Made by a program: the position numbers and the translations under genes
Notes under the pieces: generated by a model
The model's input: only the letters and a program-made list of their open reading frames with translations
Databases searched by the model: none
Told to the model about the DNA's origin: nothing
NCBI RefSeq assembly: GCF_002198715.1
Contig: NZ_MWLK01000024.1
Span: 1-64,000 of the forward strand
DNA from: Rhodomicrobium sp. R_RK_3
Lineage (GTDB): Bacteria; Pseudomonadota; Alphaproteobacteria; Rhizobiales; Rhodomicrobiaceae
Direction of reading: 5' to 3'
DNA length: 64,000 nt
In this document: in pieces, positions 52,022 to 61,690 of the stretch
How positions within the stretch are numbered: the stretch's first letter is position 1
Layout of the letters: each line of letters starts with the position of its first letter

Positions 52022-54898
52022 ATGCCCGCACCCATGCTCACGGCGCTTGCCGCCATCGAGGCCGCGACAGTCCCGCTGATGCCGGGCGATGATGCGCCCG
52101 TCGCCCGTTACTTCATCCCGGTTCCCGAGAGCCGCGATCCCAGGGACGTCGCCGACGAGGTGACGGCGCGGCTTGGGGCCCTCACGCCCGTCGTCGAACA
52201 GATCTCGGCCTCGGCGCCCCGCGATCTCGTGTTGACGCTGCCGGGGCGCAGCTTCGTCGCGGCCCCGCCTGCCTACACCGCCGGACATGCGCTGGAAGGC
52301 GAGCTGGGGCTGTCACCCGTCGAGCCGGACATCGTGCATAATGTCGTGCCGATCGAGCGTCCGGGGGACGGCCCGGAACTGGAGTCCGTCGATGACTTCC
52401 CCGGCTGCTGGGCCGGCGAGGAGAAAAAGGTCGAGAAAAACAAGAGCTGGGCCCTCGACCGGATGCATGTCCGGGAGGCCTGGGCGCTGTCGCGGGACAT
52501 GCGCCGTCCCGCCCAGGGCGAGGGCATCGTCATCGCCCAGATCGATACCGGCGTCACCGATCATCCCGAACTCGCCGACGCCGCCCGCGCCGGCTCCTGG
52601 AATATCCTCGGCGACGGAGCGAGCCGGGAGGACGCCACCGACCCCATGAAGAACGGGTCACGCGGTCACGGCACGGCAACCGGCAGCGTCATCATCAGCC
52701 CGGAAAGCATCGAGGTGGTCGGCACCGCGCCGAAGGCGAGGCACCTCCCCATTCGCGCCATCGAGAGCGTCGTGCGGCTGTCGCAGACCAACGTGGCGGC
52801 CGGGATCGACCGCGCCGTGGAGATGGGCGCCCATGTCATATCCATGTCGCTTGGCGGCATCTGGTCCTACGCCCTGTACCGGGCTCTCGCGCGGGCGGTC
52901 GCCGCCGATGTGCTGGTGCTGGCGGCGGCGGGCAATTGCGTGCGGCTGGTGGTCTGGCCGGCGCGCTTCGACGACTGTATCGCCGTCGGCGGTTCCACCA
53001 TCGACGACACGGTCTGGATCGGGTCGTGCAGGGGCGCGTCGGTGACCGTCTCGGCGCCTGCCCAGAACGTGTGGCGCGCCAAGGCCGGCACCGCCGCCTC
53101 CGGCCAGGGCGAGGGCACCAGCTTCGCCGTGGCGCTGACCGCTGGCGTGGCGGCGTGCTGGCTCGCCCATCACGGACGCTCGTCGCTGGCGGCGCAGGCA
53201 CGGCGGCGCGGGGAGACCTTGCAGTCGATGTTCCGGCGCCTCATCAAGGCGAGCGCACGCAGGCCGGGGCCGGGCTGGGACGTCTTCAACATGGGCGCGG
53301 GCATCGTCGACGCCAGGGCGCTGCTCGAGGCCGATCTCGATGCCGGCCGGGAGACGGAAACACCTTCGGCGGCCTATGCCGGCCGCACGGAAGACGCCTC
53401 GCTCCGCGAATTCGCGCTGGAAACCTTCGGCGAGCCAGCGGCGGCGGCGCAGATCGACTGGATGAAATATGGTGCCGAGACCAGCCTTGCCGTGCTCGGC
53501 GGGCGCCGTGCCCGGCCGGCCGCGGAGGGGCTGGAAGCGGCAGAGCTGCCATCGGCGCTGGCCGGCGTGCCGGAGCCGGTTCTCGCGGCGCTGAAGGAGG
53601 CCGACAGGCAAACCCTGCCGCCGCGCGAGTTCCCGACACCGCCGCGGACGCAAGGCGATGATCGGGTGCAAGGCCCGGACAGCCGCCGGCTGGAGCAGCT
53701 TCGCACTCAGATCATCGCGCGCCAGCTCGCCGAGAAGGACCTGGCGGGAGCGGGCTCGCAAGCCGCCCGCGCCCTCACGCTGGAGAGCACTCTGCCGCCC
53801 GGCGAGGACATGCCGCATCCGGACGATGTCCTGCAGCGGGTCTTCGACGTGGCCCGCCGGATGCCCGCCAGCGAAAAAGGCGACCCGGTGGCTTTCGGCC
53901 TGGCGCTGCAAACGCTGTTCGAGCATGGCGGCAACGCGGTAAAAAAACTCGCCGATCTCGGGCGCGACCGGACTCCGCGCGTGACGCCGGACGAAGCGGC
54001 CTCCCTGGAAGCCGTCATCATCGCCGATGGCACGCGGCCGAGCTTCCTGCTCGCCGATGGCCTGCCGCCGGAAGATCACCCTTTCCTGGGCATGTGGGCC
54101 GATGAAATGGCCGCGCACAACAAGAAGGTGCAGGCCTTGGCGCGGACCGTCGGCCGCGTTCAGCCGACACGCGGCCATGCCTCGAAATTTATCGGCACCG
54201 CAACCATGGTGGACAGCGCCAAAGGGCTGGCGCTGACGAATTACCATGTCGTCGACGATGCAAGATCCGCCTGGTCGGTTCCGATGATCCAGAACGGCAA
54301 CCGGCTGCGCGTTCCCTCGGGGCTTGAGGTCGATTTCGGCGGCGAGGCCGACCGGGAGGAGCAGAACCGCTTCCGGGTGGTCGAGGTCATCCTGCCGCAA
54401 GGTTTCGGCCGGGGGATGCGAAACCTGGATGCCGCCGTGCTGCGGCTCGAGCCGCTCCCCGGCGCCCACAACGGCCTGCCGGAGCAAAGCGCCGTCCTCG
54501 ATTCCAACCCGGACTTCGCCGCAGGCAAACTAAGCTCGCTGATCGTCGTCGGCTTTCCAGGCCCCGCCCGGCCGGGCCAGTTCAAGCAGGATGCGGAGGT
54601 CGATTGGGCGTTCGTGACCAACACCTTGTTCGGCAACCGTTTCGGCTTCAAGCGCGTCGCCCCCGGCAAGTTCTCCGAGCCGCTGGGTTTCCACGAAAGC
54701 GATACCGCGCGCTCGGTCTTCGGCCACGATCCGACCACTTTCGGCGGCACTTCCGGCGCCCTGCTGGCGGCCTGGGAAGAGGAGCGCGCGCAAATATTCG
54801 GTTTGCATTTCGGCGGCTGGACGCTCGACGCCAATTACGCCATCGCCATCACCAAGGTGGCGGACGCATTGCGCGCGATCGGGGTTCCTGTGGAGTGA
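52022..54898 (+). CDS. Fused subtilisin-like (S8) and trypsin-like (S1) protease
   Basis: A 958-residue two-protease fusion. After a ~150-residue N-terminal region comes an S8 domain with D175 (AQIDTGV), H216 (GHGTATGS), N305 (AAAGNC) and S367 (GTSFAVAL). A ~300-residue helical, charged linker follows. The C-terminal S1 domain has H742 (TNYHVV), D803 (NLDAAVLRL) and S911 (GGTSGALL), with GTATMVD near the start of the fold. Both triads are complete. No signal peptide. GGAG lies 8 bases before ATG 52022. The caspase gene follows after 6 bases, so they are co-translated. The linker may hold a sensor or effector-association domain that I cannot name. Confidence 0.85.
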   Translation: MPAPMLTALAAIEAATVPLMPGDDAPVARYFIPVPESRDPRDVADEVTARLGALTPVVEQISASAPRDLVLTLPGRSFVAAPPAYTAGHALEGELGLSPVEPDIVHNVVPIERPGDGPELESVDDFPGCWAGEEKKVEKNKSWALDRMHVREAWALSRDMRRPAQGEGIVIAQIDTGVTDHPELADAARAGSWNILGDGASREDATDPMKNGSRGHGTATGSVIISPESIEVVGTAPKARHLPIRAIESVVRLSQTNVAAGIDRAVEMGAHVISMSLGGIWSYALYRALARAVAADVLVLAAAGNCVRLVVWPARFDDCIAVGGSTIDDTVWIGSCRGASVTVSAPAQNVWRAKAGTAASGQGEGTSFAVALTAGVAACWLAHHGRSSLAAQARRRGETLQSMFRRLIKASARRPGPGWDVFNMGAGIVDARALLEADLDAGRETETPSAAYAGRTEDASLREFALETFGEPAAAAQIDWMKYGAETSLAVLGGRRARPAAEGLEAAELPSALAGVPEPVLAALKEADRQTLPPREFPTPPRTQGDDRVQGPDSRRLEQLRTQIIARQLAEKDLAGAGSQAARALTLESTLPPGEDMPHPDDVLQRVFDVARRMPASEKGDPVAFGLALQTLFEHGGNAVKKLADLGRDRTPRVTPDEAASLEAVIIADGTRPSFLLADGLPPEDHPFLGMWADEMAAHNKKVQALARTVGRVQPTRGHASKFIGTATMVDSAKGLALTNYHVVDDARSAWSVPMIQNGNRLRVPSGLEVDFGGEADREEQNRFRVVEVILPQGFGRGMRNLDAAVLRLEPLPGAHNGLPEQSAVLDSNPDFAAGKLSSLIVVGFPGPARPGQFKQDAEVDWAFVTNTLFGNRFGFKRVAPGKFSEPLGFHESDTARSVFGHDPTTFGGTSGALLAAWEEERAQIFGLHFGGWTLDANYAIAITKVADALRAIGVPVE

Positions 54899-54904
54899 GC
54901 ACGG

Positions 54905-57145
54905 ATGGAATGGGCCTATGCGATGCTGAGACGGGCGAATGCCTGGCTGCGCGGCGAGCCGTTCGAGAAGCGGGTCGCGCTCGTCATCGGCAACGGCGCC
55001 TATAACACGGCGGCGACCCTCGCCAGCCCTGTGCAGGACGCCGCAATCATGATGGCGGCGTTGGAAAAATGCTCCTTCGGCGTGAGCATCGGCCTCGATC
55101 TGCCGGCGGCGGGGATGCAGCAGACCTTCGACGCCTTCGTCGCCAGCCTCGACGGCGCGGATGTCGCGCTGCTTTATTATTCGGGACATGGCGTGCAGGT
55201 GGGCGGGGAGAACTATCTGGTTCCCACCGACGGCGCGCTGCGGGACGCCGATGATCTGCGGCAGTTCCCCTCGCTGCCGGACCTCATGGCCCGGATGTCG
55301 AAGAAGGCGAAGAAATGCATCGTCATCTTCGACGCCTGCCGCAACGAGCCCGTCTCCCGCAGCTTCGGCGATGCCATCGCGCGCAGCAAGAGCATGGTGC
55401 AGGCGGCGACGGAAAAGCGCGCTCTGAACGTCGCCTCCGACCTCGCCCAGGACCGGGCCACCATGTGGGGGGCCGACAATTACATCGCCTTCGCCACGGC
55501 GCCGGGAAGCGTGGCTTATGCTGGAGATGGGCTCAGCCCCTTCACCGAGGGCATCGCGGGCCACATCACGACGCGGGGTCTTGAAATCAACGATCTGATG
55601 ATGCGGGCCAGCCTCTATGTGGAGAGCCTCAAGGACGCGGCCGCGCAGACGGTCTGGGCCAACTCGTCCTTCCGGAGCCGCTTCTTTTTCCGGGGTCGCA
55701 GCTATCGGCCGGCGGTGATCTTCACAGGGCTGGGCATTGTCGCGAGTTTGCTCGCCGCCGCGACCAAGACGATGACTAGCTCAGATTACGGGGCGCTCGC
55801 CTTCGCGACGCTGCTGGGCTTGGCAACTTGGTTTGCGGCGAGGCAGCGTAGCCGTTTCTCTTCTGGGGCCAACCCGTTCTACCCCATGATTGCGATCTTC
55901 GCCCTGCTGTCGCTGGTTATCGTGGTCCATACCAAGCCGATGATTTCAGACCCGCTCGTCGAGCACTTCTTCGAAAAAGACTATCAACTTCTATATGACC
56001 GCATTAACGAATCACGGACAAAAATTTCTGAAATAGAAAAACAGATAAGTACTCTCGAATTGGCGGGGGCCAAAGTCAACTACTTCGCAAAGGGCAAAGA
56101 CGCCGCTAACCCTGAAGCCTTTCAACAGATCAATCCGAATGACAAAGCGCTATTCGACCTAAATGCATCGTTGCAGGAGGCTAAGGCAGAGGAACAGCGG
56201 CGCGTTGACGCCAAAGACAAATCGCTACAAGGCTCGCTGTGGAATGCTATTTTGACCATTGCTACATTATCAGTATTGATTTGGGCTAGCGCTGCTCTCT
56301 GTTTTGATTTGTTTTCTTCGCCGAGGGCGTGGACGAACGCTTTCGTTCTTTGCCTAGCAGGTGTCGCTTACTCAATTGCAAGTGGAATTTTGGTAACCTA
56401 TATCGCGCGCATCGTGGCATTTGCCGGAGTTGGATTGGCTATCGCCTATGAATTATCGCAGAAGCCGTCGCCGGGGTTAGACTTTCGCGCAACCGACTGG
56501 GCGGAATTTCCTTGGAGAAAAATGCTTTCCAGGCGCCTAGCCGTATTTGGCGCTATTGGTGCGCTGTGCGGAGTGATGTCTGCGTTTGCCGTTACTTGGC
56601 CGGATGGCGCTCCCAGCTTCTATAAGCGAATGTTTACCGTCATTGGCGTCAACAAAGATGCCAGTGAGTGGCCGCCTTTGGTCTTATTTATCGGCTTATC
56701 CTGCATTGTCGCCTTTTTCTACGTAGACAAAAAGATAATACTTTCCCTCTTGGTTGCGACACCGGTGGGATGGCATATCGCATATGGCCTCGGCATTAAT
56801 TTAGCTGTATCCGCCGGCGATGACATTCAGATCAGTATTCTTTCGTCGGCGTTGTGTGGATTTGTCGGCGCCGCTATGGTGGGTCTTGCAATATTTGCGT
56901 TTTACAGTACCATCGACGTGCTTATTCTTGTATTTTTTACGGCGATGGTCGGAGCTTTGCTCGCAATGCCGTGGGCTATGCTTAAGGATCCGGCCGCTAA
57001 CCCATATTTGCTTTTCATCCCTTGGCAGGCCGGCGTCGCCGCCGCAATCGGTGCGATTCTGACCTATCTGGACGCAAAAGCCGCCGTGCCAAAACCTGCG
57101 CCAGTCTCAGCGTTGCCGTGGGTTGGTGCCCGGGCACAAGACTAG
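54905..57145 (+). CDS. Caspase-like protease fused to a polytopic membrane domain
   Basis: A 746-residue protein. Caspase domain at about 22-260 with dyad H95 (YYSGHGVQVGG) and C145 (IFDACRNEP). Then three membrane helices (about 270-345), a hydrophilic helical or coiled stretch (about 355-440, RINESRTKISEIEKQISTLE), and further hydrophobic segments to the C-terminus, about ten or more helices in total. With no signal peptide, the caspase faces the cytoplasm and is anchored in the inner membrane. The membrane half (from about 55980) is clearly more AT-rich than the caspase half, suggesting a mosaic gene. 33 bases separate it from the next gene. Confidence 0.85.
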   Translation: MEWAYAMLRRANAWLRGEPFEKRVALVIGNGAYNTAATLASPVQDAAIMMAALEKCSFGVSIGLDLPAAGMQQTFDAFVASLDGADVALLYYSGHGVQVGGENYLVPTDGALRDADDLRQFPSLPDLMARMSKKAKKCIVIFDACRNEPVSRSFGDAIARSKSMVQAATEKRALNVASDLAQDRATMWGADNYIAFATAPGSVAYAGDGLSPFTEGIAGHITTRGLEINDLMMRASLYVESLKDAAAQTVWANSSFRSRFFFRGRSYRPAVIFTGLGIVASLLAAATKTMTSSDYGALAFATLLGLATWFAARQRSRFSSGANPFYPMIAIFALLSLVIVVHTKPMISDPLVEHFFEKDYQLLYDRINESRTKISEIEKQISTLELAGAKVNYFAKGKDAANPEAFQQINPNDKALFDLNASLQEAKAEEQRRVDAKDKSLQGSLWNAILTIATLSVLIWASAALCFDLFSSPRAWTNAFVLCLAGVAYSIASGILVTYIARIVAFAGVGLAIAYELSQKPSPGLDFRATDWAEFPWRKMLSRRLAVFGAIGALCGVMSAFAVTWPDGAPSFYKRMFTVIGVNKDASEWPPLVLFIGLSCIVAFFYVDKKIILSLLVATPVGWHIAYGLGINLAVSAGDDIQISILSSALCGFVGAAMVGLAIFAFYSTIDVLILVFFTAMVGALLAMPWAMLKDPAANPYLLFIPWQAGVAAAIGAILTYLDAKAAVPKPAPVSALPWVGARAQD

Positions 57146-57178
57146 GCGCTGTCGGCGAAGCGAGAGGGTGACAGCATC

Positions 57179-59578
57179 ATGAAAAAGGTCATCGCCTACA
57201 CCTTGCACGAGCACGAGCGCAAAGCCGTCGACGCGGTCATCCACAATCCGCGCCATTCGCACAGTTTCGTCATTGGTGAGCTCACCGATGACGCCATCGA
57301 GGCGCTGCGCCGGGACCACATCATCATCGAGGTCAAACCGGAGGTGGCCGAGCCGCTAACGCCCGGCAACCTCAATCGCGAGGCACTGGAGGCGGCGCCT
57401 CCTCCGCCTCCGCCGCCGCCGCCCCCTCCTGCCCAGACGCGGGGTTGGTGGGAGGCGGTTACGAGCCTCTTCCGCGCCCCGCCACCTCCGCCCCCGCCGC
57501 AACGCCGGACGCCATCGGCATCGCGGCCCAAATCCTTCGCGCCGCCGCCGCCCGACCTGCCCAGCCTCGATCCGAACGCGCGCAATCCCTATCTGATCGT
57601 TCTGAAAGGGCCGATGCTCGAAGAGTGGCGCCAGGCCTGCACAATGCTCGGCGTGGATTTCCTCGAATACATCCCGCAGAACGCCTATACCGCGCTGCTG
57701 ACCGATGCACAGCTCGCGCAGGTCAAGGCCCTGCCTTTCGTTGAGCGCTGCCGCTATTACAACGCCAGCGACACAAAGGCCGTCGGCTATCTGCGGCGGG
57801 AGCGGCCCGTGGGCCGCACCAAGGGCCTGTTCGAGGAGAGCGGTCACCGCGGCCTCGCCGCCGACAGCGGAAAGCTCTACGACATCCGCCTGCATACCGC
57901 CGAGCACATCGACGGCGTGCGCCAGTGGCTGGTGGAGCAAGGCGCCGAGATCGTTTCGGTCTCACGGCGCAAGCTGCGGGTGAGGCTCCCCGACGGCAGC
58001 CCGGTGGTGGATCACATCGCCTATGTGAGCGCGGTCGCCGAGATTCAGGAATATGTCGAGCCGACTTTGTTCAACGACCGCGCGCGGGCGCTTATCGGCT
58101 TGTCGGCGGCCGATGCGGCGGCGGCCGCGCCGCTGCGGCAGACCGGCGAAGGCGAGATTATCGCCATCGCCGATTCCGGCCTCGACGACAGCCATCCGGA
58201 TTTCCGGCCGGCGCGCATCGTCAAGCTCATCGCCCGCGCCCGGCCGGGCGACACCACCGACTTTCACGGCCACGGCACGCATGTCGCCGGCTCGGCGCTC
58301 GGCGAGGGCATGGCCTCGGAGGGAGAGATCCGCGGGACCGCCCCCGCCGCCCGTCTGGTGTTCCAGTCGATCATGGATGCGAGCGGGCGGCTGACCGGGC
58401 TGCCCGCGGATCTCGGCGACATGTTCGAGGAGGCCTACCAGCATGGCGCCCGCATCCACAACAACAGTTGGGGCGCCGACACGGAGTCGCTCTACACCTT
58501 CAATTCGGTGGAGGTGGATGAATTCGTCTGGGAGCATCGCGACATGCTGGTGGTGATCGCCGCCGGCAATAATGGCGTCGCGAGCAACCGGTTCTACAGC
58601 GCCGTCGGCTTCGTCGACTGGCTGTCCATCGGGTCGCCGGCGACCGCCAAGAACGCCCTGACCGTAGGGGCGAGCCGCAGCGACAGGAAGGCGGGCGGCT
58701 TTTCCACCCGGTCCTATGGCGGCGTCTGGACAGACCGCTTTCCCGATCCCCCGATCGCCGCCGAGCCGGTCTCCGGCGACCCGGAGGCGATCGCCGGGTT
58801 TAGCGGCCGTGGTCCCTGTGACGACTGGCGCATCAAGCCCGATCTGGTGGCGCCGGGCACCGACGTGCTGTCGACGCGCTCGGCCATCGCCCCGGACCGC
58901 AGCTATTGGGGCCCCTACAATTCCAATCCGAAATACGGCTATATGGGCGGCACCAGCATGGCGACGCCGCTGGTCTCGGGCTGCGCCGCTTTGGTGCGCC
59001 AATATTACGTCAAGGAGCGCGGCGTCCTGCCCAGCGCGGCGTTGCTCAAAGCCACGCTCATCAACGGCACCGTTCGGCTGACATCGGAGTCGGCGCTGGC
59101 CGACCACCCGAAAATTCCCAATGTTCATCAAGGCTTCGGCCGCATCCACATGCCGGGCTCGATCCCCAATCCGGGCCGGCCGAAGCTGCGGCTCGCCTTC
59201 GTCGATGGCTGGCAGGACGCGGCGCAGCGCTTCATGCGCACAGGCGATCGCTTCGGCTACCGGTTCCAGCTCGCGGCGGGCGAGGAATTGCGCGTCTGCC
59301 TGTCCTGGATCGATCCGCCCGGCCGGGGCGTGCAGAACCTTCTGGCTCTAATCGTCGAGCATCCGGAGACGCGCAAGAAATGGATCGGCAATGCCGACCG
59401 GCCAAACCCGCTCGGGCCGTTCGATCCCAACAACAATGTCCAGATCGTGCGTCTGGATCAGCCGCCGCCGGGCGACTACATCGTCCAGGTCTTCGCACGC
59501 AACCTCTTGCGGGTGGGCCAGGATTTTGCGCTTGTCGTGACAGGCAATCTGAGCGCGCAGGAATTGGACCCCATCTAG
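57179..59578 (+). CDS. Subtilisin-like (S8) serine protease with polyproline linkers
   Basis: A 799-residue protein. The N-terminal small domain (1-65) is followed by two Pro runs (11 Pro near residues 75-85 and 7 near 101-107). Two propeptide-like units follow (about 137-205 and 228-300). The S8 domain of KP-43 type has D332 (IADSGLDD), H365 (GHGTHVAGS), N464 (AAGNNG) and S593 (GGTSMATPLVSG), then a beta-sandwich C-terminal domain (about 650-795). No signal peptide. The multi-unit N-terminus may inhibit the protease until removed. The downstream AAA+ gene lies 204 bases later with repeat-like sequence between. Confidence 0.87.
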   Translation: MKKVIAYTLHEHERKAVDAVIHNPRHSHSFVIGELTDDAIEALRRDHIIIEVKPEVAEPLTPGNLNREALEAAPPPPPPPPPPPAQTRGWWEAVTSLFRAPPPPPPPQRRTPSASRPKSFAPPPPDLPSLDPNARNPYLIVLKGPMLEEWRQACTMLGVDFLEYIPQNAYTALLTDAQLAQVKALPFVERCRYYNASDTKAVGYLRRERPVGRTKGLFEESGHRGLAADSGKLYDIRLHTAEHIDGVRQWLVEQGAEIVSVSRRKLRVRLPDGSPVVDHIAYVSAVAEIQEYVEPTLFNDRARALIGLSAADAAAAAPLRQTGEGEIIAIADSGLDDSHPDFRPARIVKLIARARPGDTTDFHGHGTHVAGSALGEGMASEGEIRGTAPAARLVFQSIMDASGRLTGLPADLGDMFEEAYQHGARIHNNSWGADTESLYTFNSVEVDEFVWEHRDMLVVIAAGNNGVASNRFYSAVGFVDWLSIGSPATAKNALTVGASRSDRKAGGFSTRSYGGVWTDRFPDPPIAAEPVSGDPEAIAGFSGRGPCDDWRIKPDLVAPGTDVLSTRSAIAPDRSYWGPYNSNPKYGYMGGTSMATPLVSGCAALVRQYYVKERGVLPSAALLKATLINGTVRLTSESALADHPKIPNVHQGFGRIHMPGSIPNPGRPKLRLAFVDGWQDAAQRFMRTGDRFGYRFQLAAGEELRVCLSWIDPPGRGVQNLLALIVEHPETRKKWIGNADRPNPLGPFDPNNNVQIVRLDQPPPGDYIVQVFARNLLRVGQDFALVVTGNLSAQELDPI

Positions 59579-59782
59579 ACTTGGTCGGCTGAACGGGGGC
59601 GCCCCGCACACGAATGCCGGCCGCGCCAAGCTCCCTCTCCTGGGAGACATTTGCGTGTCGCATCGACCTCTCCTCACCGAATTGCGGAGTGGCGAGCGGG
59701 CCTCAGCTCCTGCCGCAGTGGCGACGCCGCGCCGTCCCGCCGCGAGGCCGATTGACTCCCTCGGCCAACGGTTTAAGACATT
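59579..59782. other. Gap in the protease cluster with repeat-like sequence
   Basis: It contains CTCCTGGGAGACATTTGCGT near 59637, close to the terminal arm of repeat A copy 1 (CATGGGAGACCTTTGCGT), and further CTCTCCTC blocks. This is the largest gap inside the cluster, so the ATPase-activase-kinase genes may have their own promoter here. Confidence 0.45.
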
Positions 59783-61687
59783 ATGGCTACTTCAGCGGAC
59801 TGCCATTCTGCCAGTAACTCTCGTTGTTTTGCGGTATTCAATTTGAGCGAGCTCTTCGAGAAGCCCCGCTGGGCCAAAGATTTCCTGCGCTTTCTGCCGT
59901 TGAAAAGCCAGTTCGTGCTTTCGGGCAATGTACGCGACCGCTATCCGACCCCGGCCCCCTCGGGCGATCCGCTGATCCTGCCGCTGGTGTCCTATCTCGG
60001 CGCGGAACTGGTGGAGGCCGGCATCGGCCGCATTATCAGCTTTGATCCGGCGCGCGGTTTTGGCGTGCCGGGCATCCTCGGACGCGACGTCAAAGCCGAT
60101 CAGGGCTATTTCGCGCAATTCGGCATCAGTTTCGACGCCGCGGGGCGCGCGCCGGCCTCGACCGAGAAATTTTTCGAGATCGCCACCATGCTCGCCTTCG
60201 CCGCCCCTGAGCCGACGGCGCTGATCGCGGATTTCGCGGCGCGGCTGGTGGTGCGGCCCGAGCATATGATCGACCTCGAACATCGCGGCTTCACTCGCGC
60301 GCTGGTCACGGCGAACGCGGTCGAGCCGCGCCCTCATCCGAAGACGCGGCGGCCCTATTTCAACCCCATCGTCTGGGTCGTCGAAAAGGAGGGCGACCTG
60401 CCCGACTGGTTCGTGATCGGCAATCCGCGCCTGCGCCATATCCCGATCCCCAAGCCGGATCACGTCGTCCGCCGCAGCGTCGTGCACGGCCTGATGCGCA
60501 GCCTTCCCGCCGGCGACGCCACGCCCGACGCGCTGGCCAAGGCGGAGGATGCCTTCGTCGAAGGCTCCGAGGGCCTGCTTGTGATCGACCTCGCATCCAT
60601 CGCCCAGCTTGCCCGCGAAGAAGGTTTGGCCGCGCCCGACGTGGCCGAGGCGGTGCGCCATTACAAGCTCGGCGTCACGGAAGATCCCTGGCGCAAGATC
60701 GACCGCAAGAAGCTCGCGCAGGCCGAGGCGACGGTCACCGCGCGCGTGAAAGGCCAGCCCCATGCCGTTAGCCATATGCTCGACATCGTCAAGCGGGCGG
60801 CGACCGGCTTCGGCGGCAAGCGCGGCGGGCGTCCGCGCGGCGTGGCCTTCCTGGCGGGACCGACCGGCGTCGGCAAGACCGAGCTTGCCAAGACCATCAC
60901 CGGCCTGCTGTTCGGCGATGAGAGCGCTTACATCCGCTTCGATATGAGCGAGTTCTCGCTCGAACATTCCGACCAGCGGCTGATCGGCGCCCCGCCCGGC
61001 TATCTCGGCTACAATACCGGCGGCGAGCTGACCAACGCCATCCGCGAAAAACCGTTCTCGGTCGTGCTGTTCGACGAGATCGAGAAGGCGCACCCGAAGA
61101 TCCTGGATAAATTCCTGCAGATCCTCGATGACGGCGTGCTGACATCGGGGCGCGGCGAGCGGGTGTATTTTTCCGAAAGCCTGATCGTCTTCACCTCCAA
61201 TCTCGGCATCACCCGGGCGCTGCCGGACGGCACCCGCGCCGCCAACGTGTTTCCGAGCGAGCCGCTGGACGAGATGCGGGCCAAAGTGCGCGCCGAGATC
61301 GAGCGGCATTTCAAGCTGGAGATCGGCCGGCCGGAACTGCTGAACCGCATCGGCGAGAACATCATCGTCTTCGACTTCATCCGCCCCGACATCGCGGAGG
61401 AGATTCTCGACGCCATGCTGGCGCGCATCCTGGCCGATGTCCGTGCCGAGCAGGGCGTCGAAATCGAGCTTGCGCCATCCGCCCGCGCCGCCCTCGCCGA
61501 GATCTGCCTTGCCGACCTCGCCAATGGCGGCCGCGGCGTGCGGAACCAGTTGGAGGCGCATTTCGTCAATCCGCTGGCGCGTGCCGCTTTCGCGCTGGAC
61601 ATGCGGGCCGGGGAGCGGCTGTCGGTGGACAGCGTCGAGCAAGCGGGCGGCGTCACGTCGCTGACAATCGCCCGCCGGGTGGCCTGA
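59783..61687 (+). CDS. ClpA/ClpB-type AAA+ ATPase
   Basis: A 634-residue protein. The N-terminal half (about 21-280) has an ASCE-like layout (FVLSGNVRDRY, LLVIDLASIAQLA) but no intact Walker A, i.e. a degenerate first ATPase module. The C-terminal AAA_2 domain has Walker A with K365 (AGPTGVGKTELAK), pore-loop region APPGYLGYNTGGEL, Walker B with D431/E432 (VVLFDEIEKAH), sensor 1 (VFTSNLG), an Arg finger/sensor region (GRPELLNRIGENIIVF) and the ClpB D2-small domain. It likely unfolds or remodels a protein partner. TTG 59843 (SELFEKPRWAKDF) is an alternative start. Activase gene follows after 3 bases. Confidence 0.88.
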   Translation: MATSADCHSASNSRCFAVFNLSELFEKPRWAKDFLRFLPLKSQFVLSGNVRDRYPTPAPSGDPLILPLVSYLGAELVEAGIGRIISFDPARGFGVPGILGRDVKADQGYFAQFGISFDAAGRAPASTEKFFEIATMLAFAAPEPTALIADFAARLVVRPEHMIDLEHRGFTRALVTANAVEPRPHPKTRRPYFNPIVWVVEKEGDLPDWFVIGNPRLRHIPIPKPDHVVRRSVVHGLMRSLPAGDATPDALAKAEDAFVEGSEGLLVIDLASIAQLAREEGLAAPDVAEAVRHYKLGVTEDPWRKIDRKKLAQAEATVTARVKGQPHAVSHMLDIVKRAATGFGGKRGGRPRGVAFLAGPTGVGKTELAKTITGLLFGDESAYIRFDMSEFSLEHSDQRLIGAPPGYLGYNTGGELTNAIREKPFSVVLFDEIEKAHPKILDKFLQILDDGVLTSGRGERVYFSESLIVFTSNLGITRALPDGTRAANVFPSEPLDEMRAKVRAEIERHFKLEIGRPELLNRIGENIIVFDFIRPDIAEEILDAMLARILADVRAEQGVEIELAPSARAALAEICLADLANGGRGVRNQLEAHFVNPLARAAFALDMRAGERLSVDSVEQAGGVTSLTIARRVA

Positions 61688-61690
61688 GCC

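Noticed and set aside
52658-54487. 609-codon minus-strand frame opposite the S8-S1 fusion protease
   Set aside because: Both catalytic triads are on the plus strand; the antisense product is low-complexity Arg/Gly/His-rich.
49968-59578. Prophage or secretion-system locus to explain the muramidase and proteases
   Set aside because: No capsid, terminase, integrase, spike or secretion-apparatus genes are present; the neighbours are ATPase, radical SAM and kinase-like genes instead.
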